A stretch of DNA of 64,000 bases from Acetobacter fallax (GTDB lineage: Bacteria > Pseudomonadota > Alphaproteobacteria > Acetobacterales > Acetobacteraceae): positions 27,160-91,159 of the forward strand of contig NZ_WOSX01000012.1 in NCBI RefSeq assembly GCF_011516735.1. Reading direction: 5' to 3'. The translations under genes and the position numbers were made by a program. This document shows, piece by piece, positions 25,586 to 38,097 of this stretch. Numbering within the stretch: position 1 is the stretch's first letter; every line of letters starts with the position of its first letter. The notes below the pieces were generated by a model. The model saw only the letters and a program-made list of their open reading frames with translations. It was not told where the DNA came from and made no database searches.

Positions 25586-27130
25586 ATGCCCCGTGCGAGA
25601 ATTTCAACCTTCGCTCAGACTGATCAGCCGGTCGCCCCCTCCGGCGTCAGATCCGCGCCCGACTGCACACTCGTGATCTTCGGAGCACATGGAGATCTGA
25701 CAAAACGCCTGCTGGTTCCGGCTCTTTATGATCTGAAGGTTTCAGGCCTGCTGCCCGATCGTTTCAGGGTCATCGGCATCGACCGCGCGGAAGACACCAC
25801 CGATGGATGGCGTGCCGGTCTCACCGGGATGATGGAGAACTTCACAAAGGACCCCACCGCTGAATTCTACACCCCGAAGATCGATGAAACCGTATGGACC
25901 TGGCTCGCAGAGCGCCTGAGTTACGTTCGCGCGGATTTCACCGATCCGGCTGCGCTGCGCGATATCGGCAGTGACATTGACGGAAATGTCGTTTTCTATC
26001 TCGCTGTCCCGGCCCGCTTTTTCGCCCCGGCCATCGAAGCGCTGGGAAAAGCCGGGCTGACTGAAGAACCTGACGGCATGTTCCGCCGCGTCGTGATCGA
26101 AAAACCCTTCGGGACGGATCTGCAATCCGCGAAAGATCTCAACAGCCATATTCTCGCGGTCCTGAAAGAAGAGCAGATCTTCCGCGTCGATCACTTCCTG
26201 GGCAAGGAAACCGTCCAGAATATCCTCGCCATGCGGTTCGGCAACGTGATCTTCGAACCGATCTGGCACCGTGATTACATCGACAACATCCAGATCACGG
26301 CGGCAGAGACGGTTACGGTCGAATCCCGCGCCGCTTTTTACGAAGCGACGGGCGCTTTGCGGGATATGGTGCCCAATCACCTGTTCCAGCTCCTGGCCAT
26401 GATCGCCATGGAGCCTCCCGCCAGTTTCGCGCCGGAGAAAGTCAGAACCTCAAAACAGACCCTGTTTGAGTCGATCCTGCCGATTAAGCCGGAAGATGTG
26501 GTGCGCGGTCAGTACGCAGCAGGAACCGTTAAAGGCAAACCGGTTACTGCCTATCGGGACAGTCCCGGCGTCGCGGCCGACAGCGACACGGAAACCTACG
26601 TCGCAATGAAGCTGGAAGTGCAGAACTGGCGATGGGCCGGCGTCCCGTTCTACATCCGGACCGGCAAAGCCATGTCAAACCGGCTGGCCGAAATCGTGGT
26701 CGAATTCCGTGTTCCGCCCCTCACGCTGTTTCCCTCTGCTCACGCTCATTCTCCTCCGCCCAACCGCGTGATTCTGAATGTCCAGCCCGTTCAGGGCGTG
26801 ACGATCTGCTTCGGCGCCAAAAAGCCCGGCCCCGAAATGCGGCTCGTCGATGTGCAGTCACGATTTCGCTATCCTGATTTCTTCGTCCGTGAACCAAATG
26901 TCGGTTACGAAACCCTGCTTTACGACTGCCTTTGCGGGGATGCGACGCTGTTCCAGCGTGCCGATAATATCGAAACAGCGTGGTCAGCCGTTGAACCTGT
27001 TCTCGCTGGCTGGCGTGAGGGGAAAACCGCACCGGAATTGTATGAAGCCGGGTCAGCGGGACCCGGCGGTGCGGACGAACTTCTTGCACGAGACGGAAGA
27101 GCATGGCACCCGATTGCGGGTCAGGAGTGA
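25586..27130 (+). CDS. zwf: Glucose-6-phosphate 1-dehydrogenase
   Basis: Oxidises glucose-6-phosphate to 6-phosphogluconolactone, entry to the oxidative pentose phosphate route that carries much of sugar catabolism in acetic acid bacteria. The coenzyme motif is VIFGAHGDLTKRLL, and the substrate-binding active-site motif RVDHFLGKETVQN is at about residue 200. Length is 514 residues. ATG 25586 is preferred because AAGGAAGGG lies 6 bases upstream; an in-frame ATG 18 bases earlier has no such site. No pgl or gnd neighbour is present. Confidence 0.96.
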   Translation: MPRARISTFAQTDQPVAPSGVRSAPDCTLVIFGAHGDLTKRLLVPALYDLKVSGLLPDRFRVIGIDRAEDTTDGWRAGLTGMMENFTKDPTAEFYTPKIDETVWTWLAERLSYVRADFTDPAALRDIGSDIDGNVVFYLAVPARFFAPAIEALGKAGLTEEPDGMFRRVVIEKPFGTDLQSAKDLNSHILAVLKEEQIFRVDHFLGKETVQNILAMRFGNVIFEPIWHRDYIDNIQITAAETVTVESRAAFYEATGALRDMVPNHLFQLLAMIAMEPPASFAPEKVRTSKQTLFESILPIKPEDVVRGQYAAGTVKGKPVTAYRDSPGVAADSDTETYVAMKLEVQNWRWAGVPFYIRTGKAMSNRLAEIVVEFRVPPLTLFPSAHAHSPPPNRVILNVQPVQGVTICFGAKKPGPEMRLVDVQSRFRYPDFFVREPNVGYETLLYDCLCGDATLFQRADNIETAWSAVEPVLAGWREGKTAPELYEAGSAGPGGADELLARDGRAWHPIAGQE

Positions 27131-27285
27131 GGGCATCTGTGTTGCCATATGTCACGAAAGCCCGGTCGGCCGTGGCAAAAGTGGCTGATTGATGCCGCCT
27201 TCCTGCCGTATTGCGCGCTCATAGGAGCGCGGAGATCAGGCCGGAGGCAACTCCGCCGGATCAGTCAGTTAAAAAGGGGATTCCC

Positions 27286-27753
27286 ATGATCGTTCGTCGT
27301 TTTTGCGCCCTCGCACTTGCCGGCGGCCTGGCACTGACCGGCGCGTCAGTCGCACATGCCCAGTCGTTTGGCGGTCTCGCGAAGGGCGCGGAACAGGGCG
27401 CGCTCCAGGGCGCGCTTGGACAGACAGGACTTGGCGGAACGACCACATCAGGCACGTCCGGGCTTCTGGGCTCTGTGGGCCTGCCCTCGCTGTCTTCCGC
27501 CAGCACCGGTAACGTAACCGGTATTCTGAGCTACTGCGTCCAGAACAACATCGTCAGCGGTTCAACAGCCACTTCCACACTGAACTCACTTACCGGCAAG
27601 TCGAATGTCACAAGCGACACGTCTTACACCGCCGGTCAGCAGGGTCTCCTTCAGGTTGGCAACGGTAATCAGCTTTCGCTGGCATCGCTGAAGGAAGGTG
27701 TTCGCAAGAAGCTGTGCAATGCCGTCCTGAGCAAGTCGCAGTCCCTCATCTGA
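27286..27753 (+). CDS. Secreted DUF2501 (YjjA-like) protein
   Basis: Small exported protein of unknown function. A signal peptide ends at VAHAQ (MIVRRFCALALAGGLALTGA start). The mature part is glycine/serine rich and contains the DUF2501 pattern: LPSLSSASTGNVTGILSYCV, SYTAGQQGLLQVGNG, then LKEGVRKKLCNAVLSKSQSL, with two conserved cysteines that may pair. Length is 155 residues. AAGGGG is placed well before ATG 27286; the longer open frame from 27211 is not needed. It stands alone and ends at a bidirectional terminator. Confidence 0.82.
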   Translation: MIVRRFCALALAGGLALTGASVAHAQSFGGLAKGAEQGALQGALGQTGLGGTTTSGTSGLLGSVGLPSLSSASTGNVTGILSYCVQNNIVSGSTATSTLNSLTGKSNVTSDTSYTAGQQGLLQVGNGNQLSLASLKEGVRKKLCNAVLSKSQSLI

Positions 27754-27804
27754 TGTCTTCATGGAATGGTGATCTGCAACAGACCGCCATTCCGTCGCCA
27801 TCAT

Positions 27805-27846
27805 AAAAAACCCGCCCGGATCAGCACGATCGGGGCGGGTTTTTTT
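27805..27846. terminator. Bidirectional terminator between DUF2501 gene and nusG
   Basis: AAAAAACCCGCCC (27805-27817) and GGGCGGGTTTTTT (27834-27846) pair perfectly, giving a T-run on both strands. It serves the convergent genes and closes the secE-nusG unit. Confidence 0.92.
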
Positions 27847-27902
27847 AAGTCAGCCTCTCTTCCGGCATGCCAGTGCGTGCCGTCAGGAACGGATCGACAG
27901 CG

Positions 27903-28433
27903 TCAGAGCTTCTCGACCTGGCTGTATTCCAGATCCACCGGGGTCGAGCGGCCAAAGATCGAAACACTGACCTTGAGGCGATTTTTATCTTCGTCAACCT
28001 CTTCCACCACACCATTGAACGATGTGAACGGACCATCAGCCACACGAACCTGCTCACCGACTTCGAAAGTAACAGACGAACGCGGACGTTCGACGCCTTC
28101 CTGAGCCTGCTTCATGATCCGTTCAGCTTCAGCCTCAGGGATCGGGCTTGGTCGCGTCTTCGAGCCAAGAAAGCCAGTTACTTTTGGTGTGTCCTTGACC
28201 AGATGCCAGCTCTCATCCGTCAGATCCATCTTGACCAGCACATAGCCAGGAAAGAACTTCCGCTCGGAGCTGATCTTCTGACCACGACGAACTTCAACAA
28301 CGTCCTCAGACGGGACGAGCACCTGATCAATGTGATCGGCAAGCCCTTTCTGGGCCGCCTGCTCCATGATGTGGCTCGCGATCTTCTTCTCGAAACCCGA
28401 ATAGACGTGCACGACGTACCAACGCTTGGCCAT
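27903..28433 (-). CDS. nusG: Transcription termination/antitermination protein NusG
   Basis: RNA polymerase elongation factor linking transcription to Rho and to the ribosome. The NGN domain opens with [20 protein letters not shown] and includes [20 protein letters not shown]. The C-terminal KOW domain reads [20 protein letters not shown]. Length is 176 residues. It follows secE by 9 bases. Unlike the common order, no rplK follows; the gene ends at a bidirectional terminator. Confidence 0.97.
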   Translation of the reverse strand: MAKRWYVVHVYSGFEKKIASHIMEQAAQKGLADHIDQVLVPSEDVVEVRRGQKISSERKFFPGYVLVKMDLTDESWHLVKDTPKVTGFLGSKTRPSPIPEAEAERIMKQAQEGVERPRSSVTFEVGEQVRVADGPFTSFNGVVEEVDEDKNRLKVSVSIFGRSTPVDLEYSQVEKL

Positions 28434-28442
28434 GCCGGTCTT

Positions 28443-28637
28443 CTAACCTCCCAGTCCGAAAAGTTCACGAACGCCGAGGCCGATAACCTGGTCGACGACG
28501 AAAAAGAAAATAGAAGCGAGCGTAGCCATCGCGAGCACCGCGCCTGTCGTCACCAGCGTCGCTCTCCGGGACGGCCAGGTAACGCGCCGCGCTTCAGCCT
28601 CCACGTCACGCAGAAATTTCACCGGACTGACAGACAC
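28443..28637 (-). CDS. secE: Preprotein translocase subunit SecE
   Basis: Single-helix core subunit of the SecYEG channel. Sixty-four residues: the amphipathic FLRDVEAEARRVTWPSRRAT with the conserved VTWPSR motif, then one membrane helix (VLAMATLASIFFFVVDQVIG). It sits between tRNA-Trp and nusG, the standard arrangement. Confidence 0.95.
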   Translation of the reverse strand: MSVSPVKFLRDVEAEARRVTWPSRRATLVTTGAVLAMATLASIFFFVVDQVIGLGVRELFGLGG

Positions 28638-28806
28638 TTACAACCCTTCTCACGCAGCCTTGGCACGTCCGGTTCATCACCCGCATGTGCTATCAGCCTG
28701 ATTCGTCCGAAGCCAGCGACTGCCGGTCCGGTTGCTACACTCTCACCCGAAGCGGGGATCAGACCGAAGGGAGATGCTTCCCACCGGATGTCTGACCAGG
28801 CGGGTT

Positions 28807-28883
28807 TGGCAGGGGTGGAGGGTCTCGAACCCACAACCTCCGGTTTTGGAGACCGGCGCTCTAGCCAATTGAGCTACACCCCT
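28807..28883 (-). tRNA. trnW: tRNA-Trp (CCA)
   Basis: The minus strand folds as a full cloverleaf: acceptor AGGGGTG/CACCCCT, D-arm AGCTCAATTGGCTAGAGC, anticodon arm CCGGT-CTCCAAA-ACCGG with anticodon CCA, and T-arm GTGGGTTCGAGACCC. The 3' CCA is encoded. It lies upstream of secE on the same strand. Confidence 0.97.
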
Positions 28884-29147
28884 GCAGAACCGCCCTGCGG
28901 AGACCATCTGAAGCAGCGAAAGCCGCTTCATCTGTTCACCGCGCGAACCGGGCGCAGGCCGCGGAAAAGAATATGTTGCACGTCCAAAGTCAAGAGGGGG
29001 AGGCGCAAACTTTGCTTCCGCCTGATCCCATGTAACCCTGCGAGTCAACGTTTTCCGGCATTTTCGGCATAGTAAACAGGCCGTATTTTTTCACGAACCC
29101 GATGGCTTGCCTCATTTGCGTGAGATGTAGTATAAGCCGACCGGGAC

Positions 29148-29221
29148 GCGGGCGTAGCATAGTGGTAATGCAGTAGCCTTCCAAGCTTCTTAGGAGGGTT
29201 CGATTCCCTTCGCCCGCTCCA
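29148..29221 (+). tRNA. trnG: tRNA-Gly (TCC)
   Basis: 74 bases with acceptor GCGGGCG/CGCCCGC, a short D-arm, anticodon loop CTTCCAA (anticodon TCC), T-loop TTCGATT and an encoded CCA. The anticodon stem GTAGC/GCTTC has one T-T mismatch, a small irregularity; the rest pairs normally. Confidence 0.95.
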
Positions 29222-29306
29222 GTTTCTCTCCTGATTTTTCTGGCTGTAAGCGGGTCGCGGTCCGTAGTGGTTTGTCTCTGACGCCGGTTCAGAGGTGACT
29301 CCTCAT

Positions 29307-29346
29307 AAAAAAGCCGCTGGTCCGGTTCGCCCCGACCGGAACGGCT
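29307..29346 (-). terminator. Hairpin in the leader of the MFS gene
   Basis: AGCCG ... CCGGT/ACCGG ... CGGCT forms a stem with an internal bulge. The T-run is on the minus strand, although no gene reads into it from that side, so it may instead be a leader structure of the MFS transporter. Confidence 0.4.
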
Positions 29347-29352
29347 GACATC

Positions 29353-30798
29353 ATGAATGGCCTCGTAACGCGTGATCGACGCTGGCTCATTCTCGCATCC
29401 TGCTGCCTCAGTCTCCTGCTCGTGACGATGGACGTGACGATCGTCAACGTCGTCCTGCCTTCGATTCGTCACGCATTCGGTGCCGGTATCTCCGGTCTGC
29501 AGTGGATCGTGGACGCCTATACTCTGGTGGTGGCGGCCTTTCTCATGCTGGCGGGTTCAGTTGCGGATCGTATCGGGCGTCGGCGCGTGTTCCTCACCGG
29601 TGTCGTGACGTTCTGTCTTGGTTCTGCATTTTGCGGATTCGCCACATCCACAACTCAGATGATCTTGGCGCGCGTCTTTCAGGGCGTGGGTGGCGCCATG
29701 ATGAATCCGGTCGCTTTGTCGATTATCGCCAATACCTTCCTCGACCCTCGCGAACGAGCCCGTGCAATCGGAATCTGGGGTATGATGTCGGGAGCTGCTC
29801 TTGCACTCGGTCCAATAGTCGGCGGATTTGTAAGTGACTGGATCGGGTGGCGCTTTGTCTTCTGGATCAATCTGCCGATCGGTCTTGTCGCTCTGATTAT
29901 GACGCTGCGCTTCGTTCCCGAATCGCGGGCATCAGTCAGGCCGCCGCTCGATTTTCCGGCTCAGTTCCTGGCAGGCGCGGCCTCCGCCTGTCTTGTGGCG
30001 GCCCTTATTGAAGGGCCGGATGCCGGATGGGGCGGTGCCTGGACGGTGAGTCTGCTCGCGCTCTCTTTCGTCGCGGCGGGAGGATTTATCCTTGTTGAAC
30101 TCTTCCGTGCGAATCCAATGCTCGATCTGCGGCTTTTCCGTTCGATCCCCTTTGCGCTCGCAACCGTTCTGGCTGTGCTGTGTTTTGCCATCTTTTCCTC
30201 GCTCCTGTTTCTCAACACCATTTATCTGCAGGACGTCAGGGGGCTGCTGCCTCGCCAGGCAGGTCTGAGACTGATGCCGCTGGCCATCGCCGTCATGGTC
30301 GCGGCTCCGCTGTCCGGCCGGCTTGTCGCTGCCCGCGGCGCACGGCTGCCGCTTATGCTGTCCGGAATCGGGCTGGCGCTGGGATCTCTCCTGATGACGG
30401 GTCTCACCGCGGGTATGCCAGAGTGGCAACTGACCCTCGCCTATCTGCTGGTAGGGGCCGGATTCGGCCTGTGCAACGCGCCAATCACCAATGCTGCCGT
30501 TTCCGGCATGCCCCGCAAGCGGGCAGGGCTGGCGGCGGCCATTGCTTCGACCAGCAGGCAGATCGGCGCTTCACTCGGTGTCGCGGTGGCCGGAAGCGTG
30601 CGGAATGGCCATGCCGGCGTGCATAATTTCACTGACGATTTTCTCGCCACAGTTCATCCCGTGTTCTGGATGTCTGTCTTTCTCGGAGTCGCCGTGAGCA
30701 TGTGTGGCGTTATCGCGACAGGTCGCCGTGCTCAGGAATCTGCGGCCCGTGTTGCATCCGGCTTTTCTGACAAAGTTTTGCCGGATGCCCGAATGTGA
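29353..30798 (+). CDS. MFS drug:H+ antiporter, DHA2 (EmrB/QacA) family
   Basis: Inner-membrane multidrug-type exporter predicted to have 14 transmembrane segments. The N-terminus shows the motif around the first helix (LLLVTMDVTIVNVVLPSI), motif A (AGSVADRIGRRRVFL) and motif C-like AAGLALGPIVGG-type sequence (SGAALALGPIVGGFVSDWIG). Length is 481 residues, typical for DHA2. No membrane-fusion (EmrA) partner is adjacent and no regulator is next to it, so the substrate cannot be guessed. Confidence 0.88.
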   Translation: MNGLVTRDRRWLILASCCLSLLLVTMDVTIVNVVLPSIRHAFGAGISGLQWIVDAYTLVVAAFLMLAGSVADRIGRRRVFLTGVVTFCLGSAFCGFATSTTQMILARVFQGVGGAMMNPVALSIIANTFLDPRERARAIGIWGMMSGAALALGPIVGGFVSDWIGWRFVFWINLPIGLVALIMTLRFVPESRASVRPPLDFPAQFLAGAASACLVAALIEGPDAGWGGAWTVSLLALSFVAAGGFILVELFRANPMLDLRLFRSIPFALATVLAVLCFAIFSSLLFLNTIYLQDVRGLLPRQAGLRLMPLAIAVMVAAPLSGRLVAARGARLPLMLSGIGLALGSLLMTGLTAGMPEWQLTLAYLLVGAGFGLCNAPITNAAVSGMPRKRAGLAAAIASTSRQIGASLGVAVAGSVRNGHAGVHNFTDDFLATVHPVFWMSVFLGVAVSMCGVIATGRRAQESAARVASGFSDKVLPDARM

Positions 30799-31022
30799 AA
30801 TCCTGTGCGGCAGAGTTTCTCGCCGGATGTTTCTCGCCGGACAGAATCTGACGGGTATGTCCCAAAAAGCCCGGGTCTGCTCTGTTGCGTGGTCCGGGTC
30901 TCCATGCTAGAGGCCGCGCCAATAACAAATTGCGACCGGGCGTGTGCTCGGGTCCGGTATAGCCCACCCCGGCATCACGTCTGCTGGCGCGCCTGGGGAA
31001 CGCAGAAGGGGAAGAGCCAAAC

Positions 31023-31613
31023 GTGGCCACTGCCGTAACGAGTACCCGTTCCGCACCTCAATCCCCTGTTGGGGCCGGCGGTCTTGCGGGGCGATATGCG
31101 ACTGCGCTGTACGAGCTTGCCGCCGATCGCCAGCAGCTTGATGACGTTTTGTCTGAGACTGATGCTCTTGCGCGTCTGATCGATGAAAGTCAGGAACTGC
31201 GGTTCGTGCTTGGTGATGCCCGGCTCGATATCAGGGACTCCCGGAAAGCCATTCTCGCTATTCTGACGCAGCAGGGCTTCGGGCAAACCGTTACCAGCTT
31301 TGTCGGCGTGATTGCAGATAATCGTCGTCTGTCCCGTCTACGTGAAATTCTCGCGGCTTTTGCCGCCGTGGCTGCTGCCCGGCGTGGTGAAATGACCGCT
31401 GAAGTGGTCAGCGCTGAAGCGCTGACCACGGCGCAGCGTGCTCAGCTACAGGGTAAGCTCGCCGAAGCAGGCTATTCGCGTGTCAATCTTCAGGAGCGCG
31501 TAGACCCGGAGATCCTCGGTGGTCTCGTGGTTCGCGTTGGTCCGCGCCTGTTTGACAGCAGCCTGCAGTCCCGCCTTGTCCGCCTGCATTATGCCATGAA
31601 GGGAGCCGCGTGA
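31023..31613 (+). CDS. atpH: ATP synthase F1 subunit delta
   Basis: Peripheral stalk subunit linking F1 to Fo. The family pattern is visible at the start ([20 protein letters not shown]), near the middle ([19 protein letters not shown]) and at the end ([22 protein letters not shown] region). Length is 196 residues. Translation begins at a GTG with GGGGAAGAG upstream. It is the first gene of atpHAGDC; the Fo genes are not here, as in other Alphaproteobacteria. Confidence 0.95.
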   Translation: MATAVTSTRSAPQSPVGAGGLAGRYATALYELAADRQQLDDVLSETDALARLIDESQELRFVLGDARLDIRDSRKAILAILTQQGFGQTVTSFVGVIADNRRLSRLREILAAFAAVAAARRGEMTAEVVSAEALTTAQRAQLQGKLAEAGYSRVNLQERVDPEILGGLVVRVGPRLFDSSLQSRLVRLHYAMKGAA

Positions 31614-33148
31614 TGGAAATTCGTCCCGCCGAGATTTCGGATATCCTCAAGCAGCAGATCGCTTCGTTCGATACGGCATCTGAAATTGCCGAGACCGGTA
31701 CGGTCCTGTCGGTCGGAGACGGTATTGCCCGTGTCTATGGCCTTCAGAACGTCATGGCCGGTGAGCTTGTCGATTTCCCGGCCGCCGGCCAGAAAGGCAT
31801 GGCGCTGAACCTCGAAAACGATAACGTCGGTATCGTTATCTTCGGTTCCGACACGGAAATCCGTGAAGGTGATACCGTAAACCGCTCCGGTGCGGTCGTT
31901 GAGGTTCCTGTTGGTAAGGGTCTTCTCGGTCGCGTCGTCGATGGTCTCGGTAACCCGATCGACGGCAAGGGTCCGCTCACAGACGTCACGCTCAAACCGG
32001 CCGAAATCAAGGCGCCAGGCATTATGCCGCGCCAGTCGGTCAGTGAGCCGATGCAGACCGGCATTAAGGCGATTGACGCGCTGGTTCCTGTCGGCCGCGG
32101 TCAGCGTGAGCTGGTGATCGGTGACCGTCAGACTGGTAAGACCGCCATTCTGCTCGATACCATTCTTGCCCAGAAAGATGTGAATGCGCTCGGTGACGAC
32201 AAGAAGTCGCTGTACTGCATCTATGTCGCCATCGGGCAGAAGCGGTCCACTGTTGCCCAGTTGGTGCGCACACTCGAAGAGCGTGGTGCGATGGCTTACT
32301 CCATAGTCGTCGCCGCAACGGCTTCCGATCCGGCTCCGATGCAGTATCTCGCGCCGTATTCCGCCTGTTCAATGGGTGAATATTTCCGTGACAACGGCAT
32401 GCATGCCCTGATCTGCTACGATGACCTGTCGAAGCAGGCTGTGGCTTATCGCCAGATGTCTCTGTTGCTGCGTCGTCCGCCGGCACGCGAGGCGTATCCG
32501 GGTGACGTTTTCTATCTGCATTCCCGCCTGCTGGAACGCGCAGCGAAGATGTCCGACAAGAACGGCGCCGGCTCACTGACAGCCCTGCCTGTTATTGAGA
32601 CCCAGGCAGGTGACGTCGCGGCTTACATCCCGACTAACGTCATCTCCATCACCGATGGTCAGATCTTCCTTGAGACCGATCTGTTTTACCGTGGCATCCG
32701 TCCTGCCGTGAACGTCGGTGGTTCCGTGTCCCGCGTCGGATCGGCCGCGCAGATCAAATCGATGAAACAGGTTGCCGGTAAAATTAAACTCGAACTGGCC
32801 CAGTACCGTGAAATGGCTGCCTTCTCGCAGTTTGCCTCGGATCTCGATCCGGCGACGCAGAAACAGCTGGCTCGTGGGGCGCGTCTTGTCGAACTGCTCA
32901 AACAGCCCGAATCCTCGCCTCTGGCAGTTGAAGAGCAGGTGATTGTCCTGTTTGCCGGCACCCGTGGTTACATCGACGGTATTGCCGTTGATCAGGTTGT
33001 CCCGTGGGAAAACAAATTGCTTGGTGAGCTGCGTGGTCCCGCGAAGGATCTCATTCAGGGGCTGCGGACAGAGCGGCAGATCACCAAGGATCTTGAAACC
33101 AGAATCGGTGAATTCCTGACTGACTTCAATCGCCGTTTCGTCGTCTGA
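31613..33148 (+). CDS. atpA: ATP synthase F1 subunit alpha
   Basis: Regulatory nucleotide-binding subunit of F1. It has the beta-barrel start [20 protein letters not shown], the P-loop [15 protein letters not shown] and the alpha-specific [15 protein letters not shown] stretch. Length is 511 residues. ATG 31613 overlaps the atpH stop (TGATG), indicating translational coupling; a GTG one codon earlier is less likely. Confidence 0.97.
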   Translation: MEIRPAEISDILKQQIASFDTASEIAETGTVLSVGDGIARVYGLQNVMAGELVDFPAAGQKGMALNLENDNVGIVIFGSDTEIREGDTVNRSGAVVEVPVGKGLLGRVVDGLGNPIDGKGPLTDVTLKPAEIKAPGIMPRQSVSEPMQTGIKAIDALVPVGRGQRELVIGDRQTGKTAILLDTILAQKDVNALGDDKKSLYCIYVAIGQKRSTVAQLVRTLEERGAMAYSIVVAATASDPAPMQYLAPYSACSMGEYFRDNGMHALICYDDLSKQAVAYRQMSLLLRRPPAREAYPGDVFYLHSRLLERAAKMSDKNGAGSLTALPVIETQAGDVAAYIPTNVISITDGQIFLETDLFYRGIRPAVNVGGSVSRVGSAAQIKSMKQVAGKIKLELAQYREMAAFSQFASDLDPATQKQLARGARLVELLKQPESSPLAVEEQVIVLFAGTRGYIDGIAVDQVVPWENKLLGELRGPAKDLIQGLRTERQITKDLETRIGEFLTDFNRRFVV

Positions 33149-33163
33149 TCGCGAGTATCGTTC

Positions 33164-35583
<2,420 letters not shown>

Positions 35584-35612
35584 TTTAGCCGACGTCGGAA
35601 GGGACCGTTAGA

Positions 35613-36020
35613 ATGCCGATTAAGGTCGAAATCATCAGCCCCGAGAAGGTTCTGGTGTCCCGCGACGTAGACATGGTCGTGATGCCAGGTGAGGAAGGTG
35701 ATATTGCCGCCATGCCCGAGCACGCGCCTATGATGCTTTTGCTCCGGGGTGGAACTGTGTCCCTTTACGATGGTGACACAGTGACGGACCAGTATTTTGT
35801 AGGCGGCGGGTTTGCCGACATGACTCCGACCCGTTGCACGATTCTCGCGGACGAAGCTGTTCCGGTGACACAAATCTCTATTGATGCAGCAACCGCCCGT
35901 CTCGAAGCATTGACTGAAGCATGGGATGCCGCAGATAAATCCGATGTCGCGCGGCTGGAGGGTCTTATGTCGAAGATCCAGTCAGTTCGTGCTGAGATTG
36001 ATGCGGGTGCAGGCAACTAA
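35613..36020 (+). CDS. atpC: ATP synthase F1 subunit epsilon
   Basis: Rotor subunit that couples gamma to the c-ring and damps ATP hydrolysis. The beta-sandwich shows KVEIISPEKVLVSRDVDMVV and GDIAAMPEHAPMMLLLRGG, then a helical tail. Length is 135 residues. It is the last gene of the operon and is followed 30 bases later by an intrinsic terminator. Confidence 0.95.
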   Translation: MPIKVEIISPEKVLVSRDVDMVVMPGEEGDIAAMPEHAPMMLLLRGGTVSLYDGDTVTDQYFVGGGFADMTPTRCTILADEAVPVTQISIDAATARLEALTEAWDAADKSDVARLEGLMSKIQSVRAEIDAGAGN

Positions 36021-36049
36021 GCTCGCCTCATTCGGACTAATATCAATCG

Positions 36050-36086
36050 AAAAACCGGGTTAGCCTGCAAGCTTGCCCGGTTTTTT
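36050..36086 (+). terminator. Intrinsic terminator of the atp operon
   Basis: AAAAACCGGG (36050-36059) pairs with CCCGGTTTTT (36076-36085) around a 16-base loop, and the T-run continues. Confidence 0.88.
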
Positions 36087-36163
36087 GTTGCGTGAATCCG
36101 GATGGGTGTCAGGCAACGCAGTTATTTTCATGTCACTCGGAAACTCGGTGTAGCTTCACAATC

Positions 36164-36634
36164 TCAGCCGCGTCCGCGATATCCGGGTACATCCTGAGAC
36201 GGAATCCAGACCCCCTCCGGAGGCGCCCCTGTCTGCCAGAAAACGTCAATCGGCATGCCTCCGCGTGGATACCAGTAAGCCCCGATCCGCAGCCATTCCG
36301 GGTCCAGGAGCGTGACGAGTGTCTCGGCGATCGTCACAGAGCAGTCCTCATGGAAAGCACCATGATTACGAAAGCTGGTAAGATACAGCTTCAGTGATTT
36401 GCTCTCTACGATCCAGTCACGGGGAATATAGTCGATCACCAGATGAGCAAAATCCGGCTGTCCGGTTACCGGGCAAAGAGATGTAAATTCGGGTGCCGTA
36501 AACCGAACGACATAGAAGCGGCCTTTGTGAGGCGCCGGAACACGCTCAAGGTGTGCCTCTTCCGGCGAGGCAGGCATAGTGGTTGCGCGACCAAGCTGCG
36601 TCAGAGCAGCCGTGCCATCATCATGCTGTGTCAT
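36164..36634 (-). CDS. queF: NADPH-dependent 7-cyano-7-deazaguanine reductase QueF
   Basis: Reduces preQ0 to preQ1 for queuosine in tRNA. It is the short, single-domain (YkvM) type. The catalytic cysteine is in [15 protein letters not shown] with the conserved Asp after it; the NADPH-binding [20 protein letters not shown] motif is cleanly present as ESKSLKLYL and FHEDC. Length is 156 residues from ATG 36634, supported by ACGGAA upstream; upstream ATGs at 36670 and 36757 lack a site and would overlap the divergent rnd promoter region. Other queuosine genes are not here. Confidence 0.93.
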   Translation of the reverse strand: MTQHDDGTAALTQLGRATTMPASPEEAHLERVPAPHKGRFYVVRFTAPEFTSLCPVTGQPDFAHLVIDYIPRDWIVESKSLKLYLTSFRNHGAFHEDCSVTIAETLVTLLDPEWLRIGAYWYPRGGMPIDVFWQTGAPPEGVWIPSQDVPGYRGRG

Positions 36635-36736
36635 GGATATGTTCCGTGCATTGGTGTGCGCATCTGTCATTGAGGTATGTCGGACGTCAAGCGGGGAGAG
36701 CTTCCGCTTTTCGGTTTCGCTGTGTATGTGAGAACT

Positions 36737-37930
36737 ATGCCAAGGCCCCAAAAACACAGCTTTCCAGAACCGCGTCTCGTCACCGAAACCGATGATCTTG
36801 CCGAGACCACAGATCGCCTCCGTTCAGAGCCATTCGTGGCTGTGGATACAGAGTTTATGCGAGAGCGAACATACTGGCCGGAGCTTTGCCTCGTGCAGAT
36901 TGCCGGGGCAGAAGAGGTCGTGCTGATCGACCCGCTGGCACCTGGGCTCGATCTTGCACCACTTGCGACATTATTTGATGATGAAACGACCATAAAGGTC
37001 TTTCATGCTGCGCGCCAGGATCTCGAGATTTTTCTGTATCTTTTCGGTCGGGTGCCAGTGCCAATCTTTGATACGCAGATTGCAGCCATGGTTGCCGGAT
37101 ATGGTGACCAGGTCGGTTACGATAATCTTGTCGGCGCACTGACCGGCGCATCAATTGATAAAAGTCACCGTTTTACTGACTGGTCGGTAAGACCCCTTTC
37201 CGCTGCTCAGCTGACTTATGCCGCTGCGGACGTAACGCATCTTCGTATCGTATATCAGGCGCTTGTGGAGCAGCTTGAAAAGGAGAAGCGCACGAGCTGG
37301 GTGGCAGCAGAGCAGGAAGCTCTTGCTGACCCTTCGGGGCTGACCGCAGACCCACTGAAACAGTGGGAGAAGTTAAAAGCAAGAACCGGTAACCGTCGTA
37401 TGCTGGGGATACTGAAACAGATCACTGCCTGGCGTGAAACTGAAGCTCAGACGGCCAACGTTCCTCGTCAGCGCATGCTCAAAGACGAAAGCCTTCTCGA
37501 AATTGCCGCGACCGTGCCAAGGACAGCGGAAGCTCTGGCCCGCGTGCGTGGTGTTGCCCGCGGGTTCGCTGAGGGCCGAATGGGAGCCGGTCTCCTGGCG
37601 TCCGTAGCCGCTGCATGTGAGCTCCCTGAATCCGAACTTCCCCGGCCGGCACGAGGAAAGGGTCATGACGGCCCCCGGCCACCGCAAGCTCTGGTTGCGC
37701 TGTTGAAAGTGCTTCTGACGCATCAATGTGAGAAGAACGATGTTGCTCCGAAACTCGTCGCATCATCTGACGATCTTGATGCATTCGCTCTCCTGCCGGA
37801 TCCGCAGGGGCCTCTCCTGACAGGCTGGAGGCGCGAGGTCTTTGGTTCAGAGGCTCTTGCCCTGTACGAAGGGAAATTGTCGCTGGGTGTAGAGGGCGGT
37901 CGTGTGCGGCTTATTCGCACTGGTGACTAA
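36737..37930 (+). CDS. rnd: Ribonuclease D
   Basis: 3'-5' exoribonuclease for tRNA and other small RNA maturation. The DEDD exonuclease motifs are visible: [20 protein letters not shown] (Exo I), [11 protein letters not shown] (Exo II) and YAAADVTHL (Exo III). An HRDC-type helical domain follows ([19 protein letters not shown]). Length is 398 residues from ATG 36737; an in-frame ATG at 36677 exists but has a poor site. It diverges from queF, and its stop overlaps its own terminator hairpin. Confidence 0.93.
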   Translation: MPRPQKHSFPEPRLVTETDDLAETTDRLRSEPFVAVDTEFMRERTYWPELCLVQIAGAEEVVLIDPLAPGLDLAPLATLFDDETTIKVFHAARQDLEIFLYLFGRVPVPIFDTQIAAMVAGYGDQVGYDNLVGALTGASIDKSHRFTDWSVRPLSAAQLTYAAADVTHLRIVYQALVEQLEKEKRTSWVAAEQEALADPSGLTADPLKQWEKLKARTGNRRMLGILKQITAWRETEAQTANVPRQRMLKDESLLEIAATVPRTAEALARVRGVARGFAEGRMGAGLLASVAAACELPESELPRPARGKGHDGPRPPQALVALLKVLLTHQCEKNDVAPKLVASSDDLDAFALLPDPQGPLLTGWRREVFGSEALALYEGKLSLGVEGGRVRLIRTGD

Positions 37931-37957
37931 AACCTGTATTTTTTGTTGACAGGTTTT
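37929..37957 (+). terminator. Terminator of rnd
   Basis: AAAACCTGT (37929-37937) pairs with ACAGGTTTT (37949-37957). The left arm begins inside the stop codon. Confidence 0.75.
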
Positions 37958-38015
37958 CCCGGCGTTATCCAGAGGGTTATCCCGCGTTTGTCCCCACTTT
38001 TCTGGCCAGGCTTTC

Positions 38016-38044
38016 TTGAGACTCGCGAAAGAAGTCCCTATCTG
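38016..38044 (+). promoter_or_regulatory. Candidate promoter of gcrA
   Basis: TTGAGA, an exact 17-base spacer and TATCTG lie about 55 bases before the gcrA start. Confidence 0.5.
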
Positions 38045-38097
38045 TAGCGATGAATTCGGAAGGGCATGGACCATTCCGCTGCTGGGAGGCCCGTTTT

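Noticed and set aside
27867..29072. 401-codon plus-strand open frame across nusG, secE and tRNA-Trp
   Set aside because: It runs antisense through two proven genes and a tRNA; its composition follows the complementary codons.
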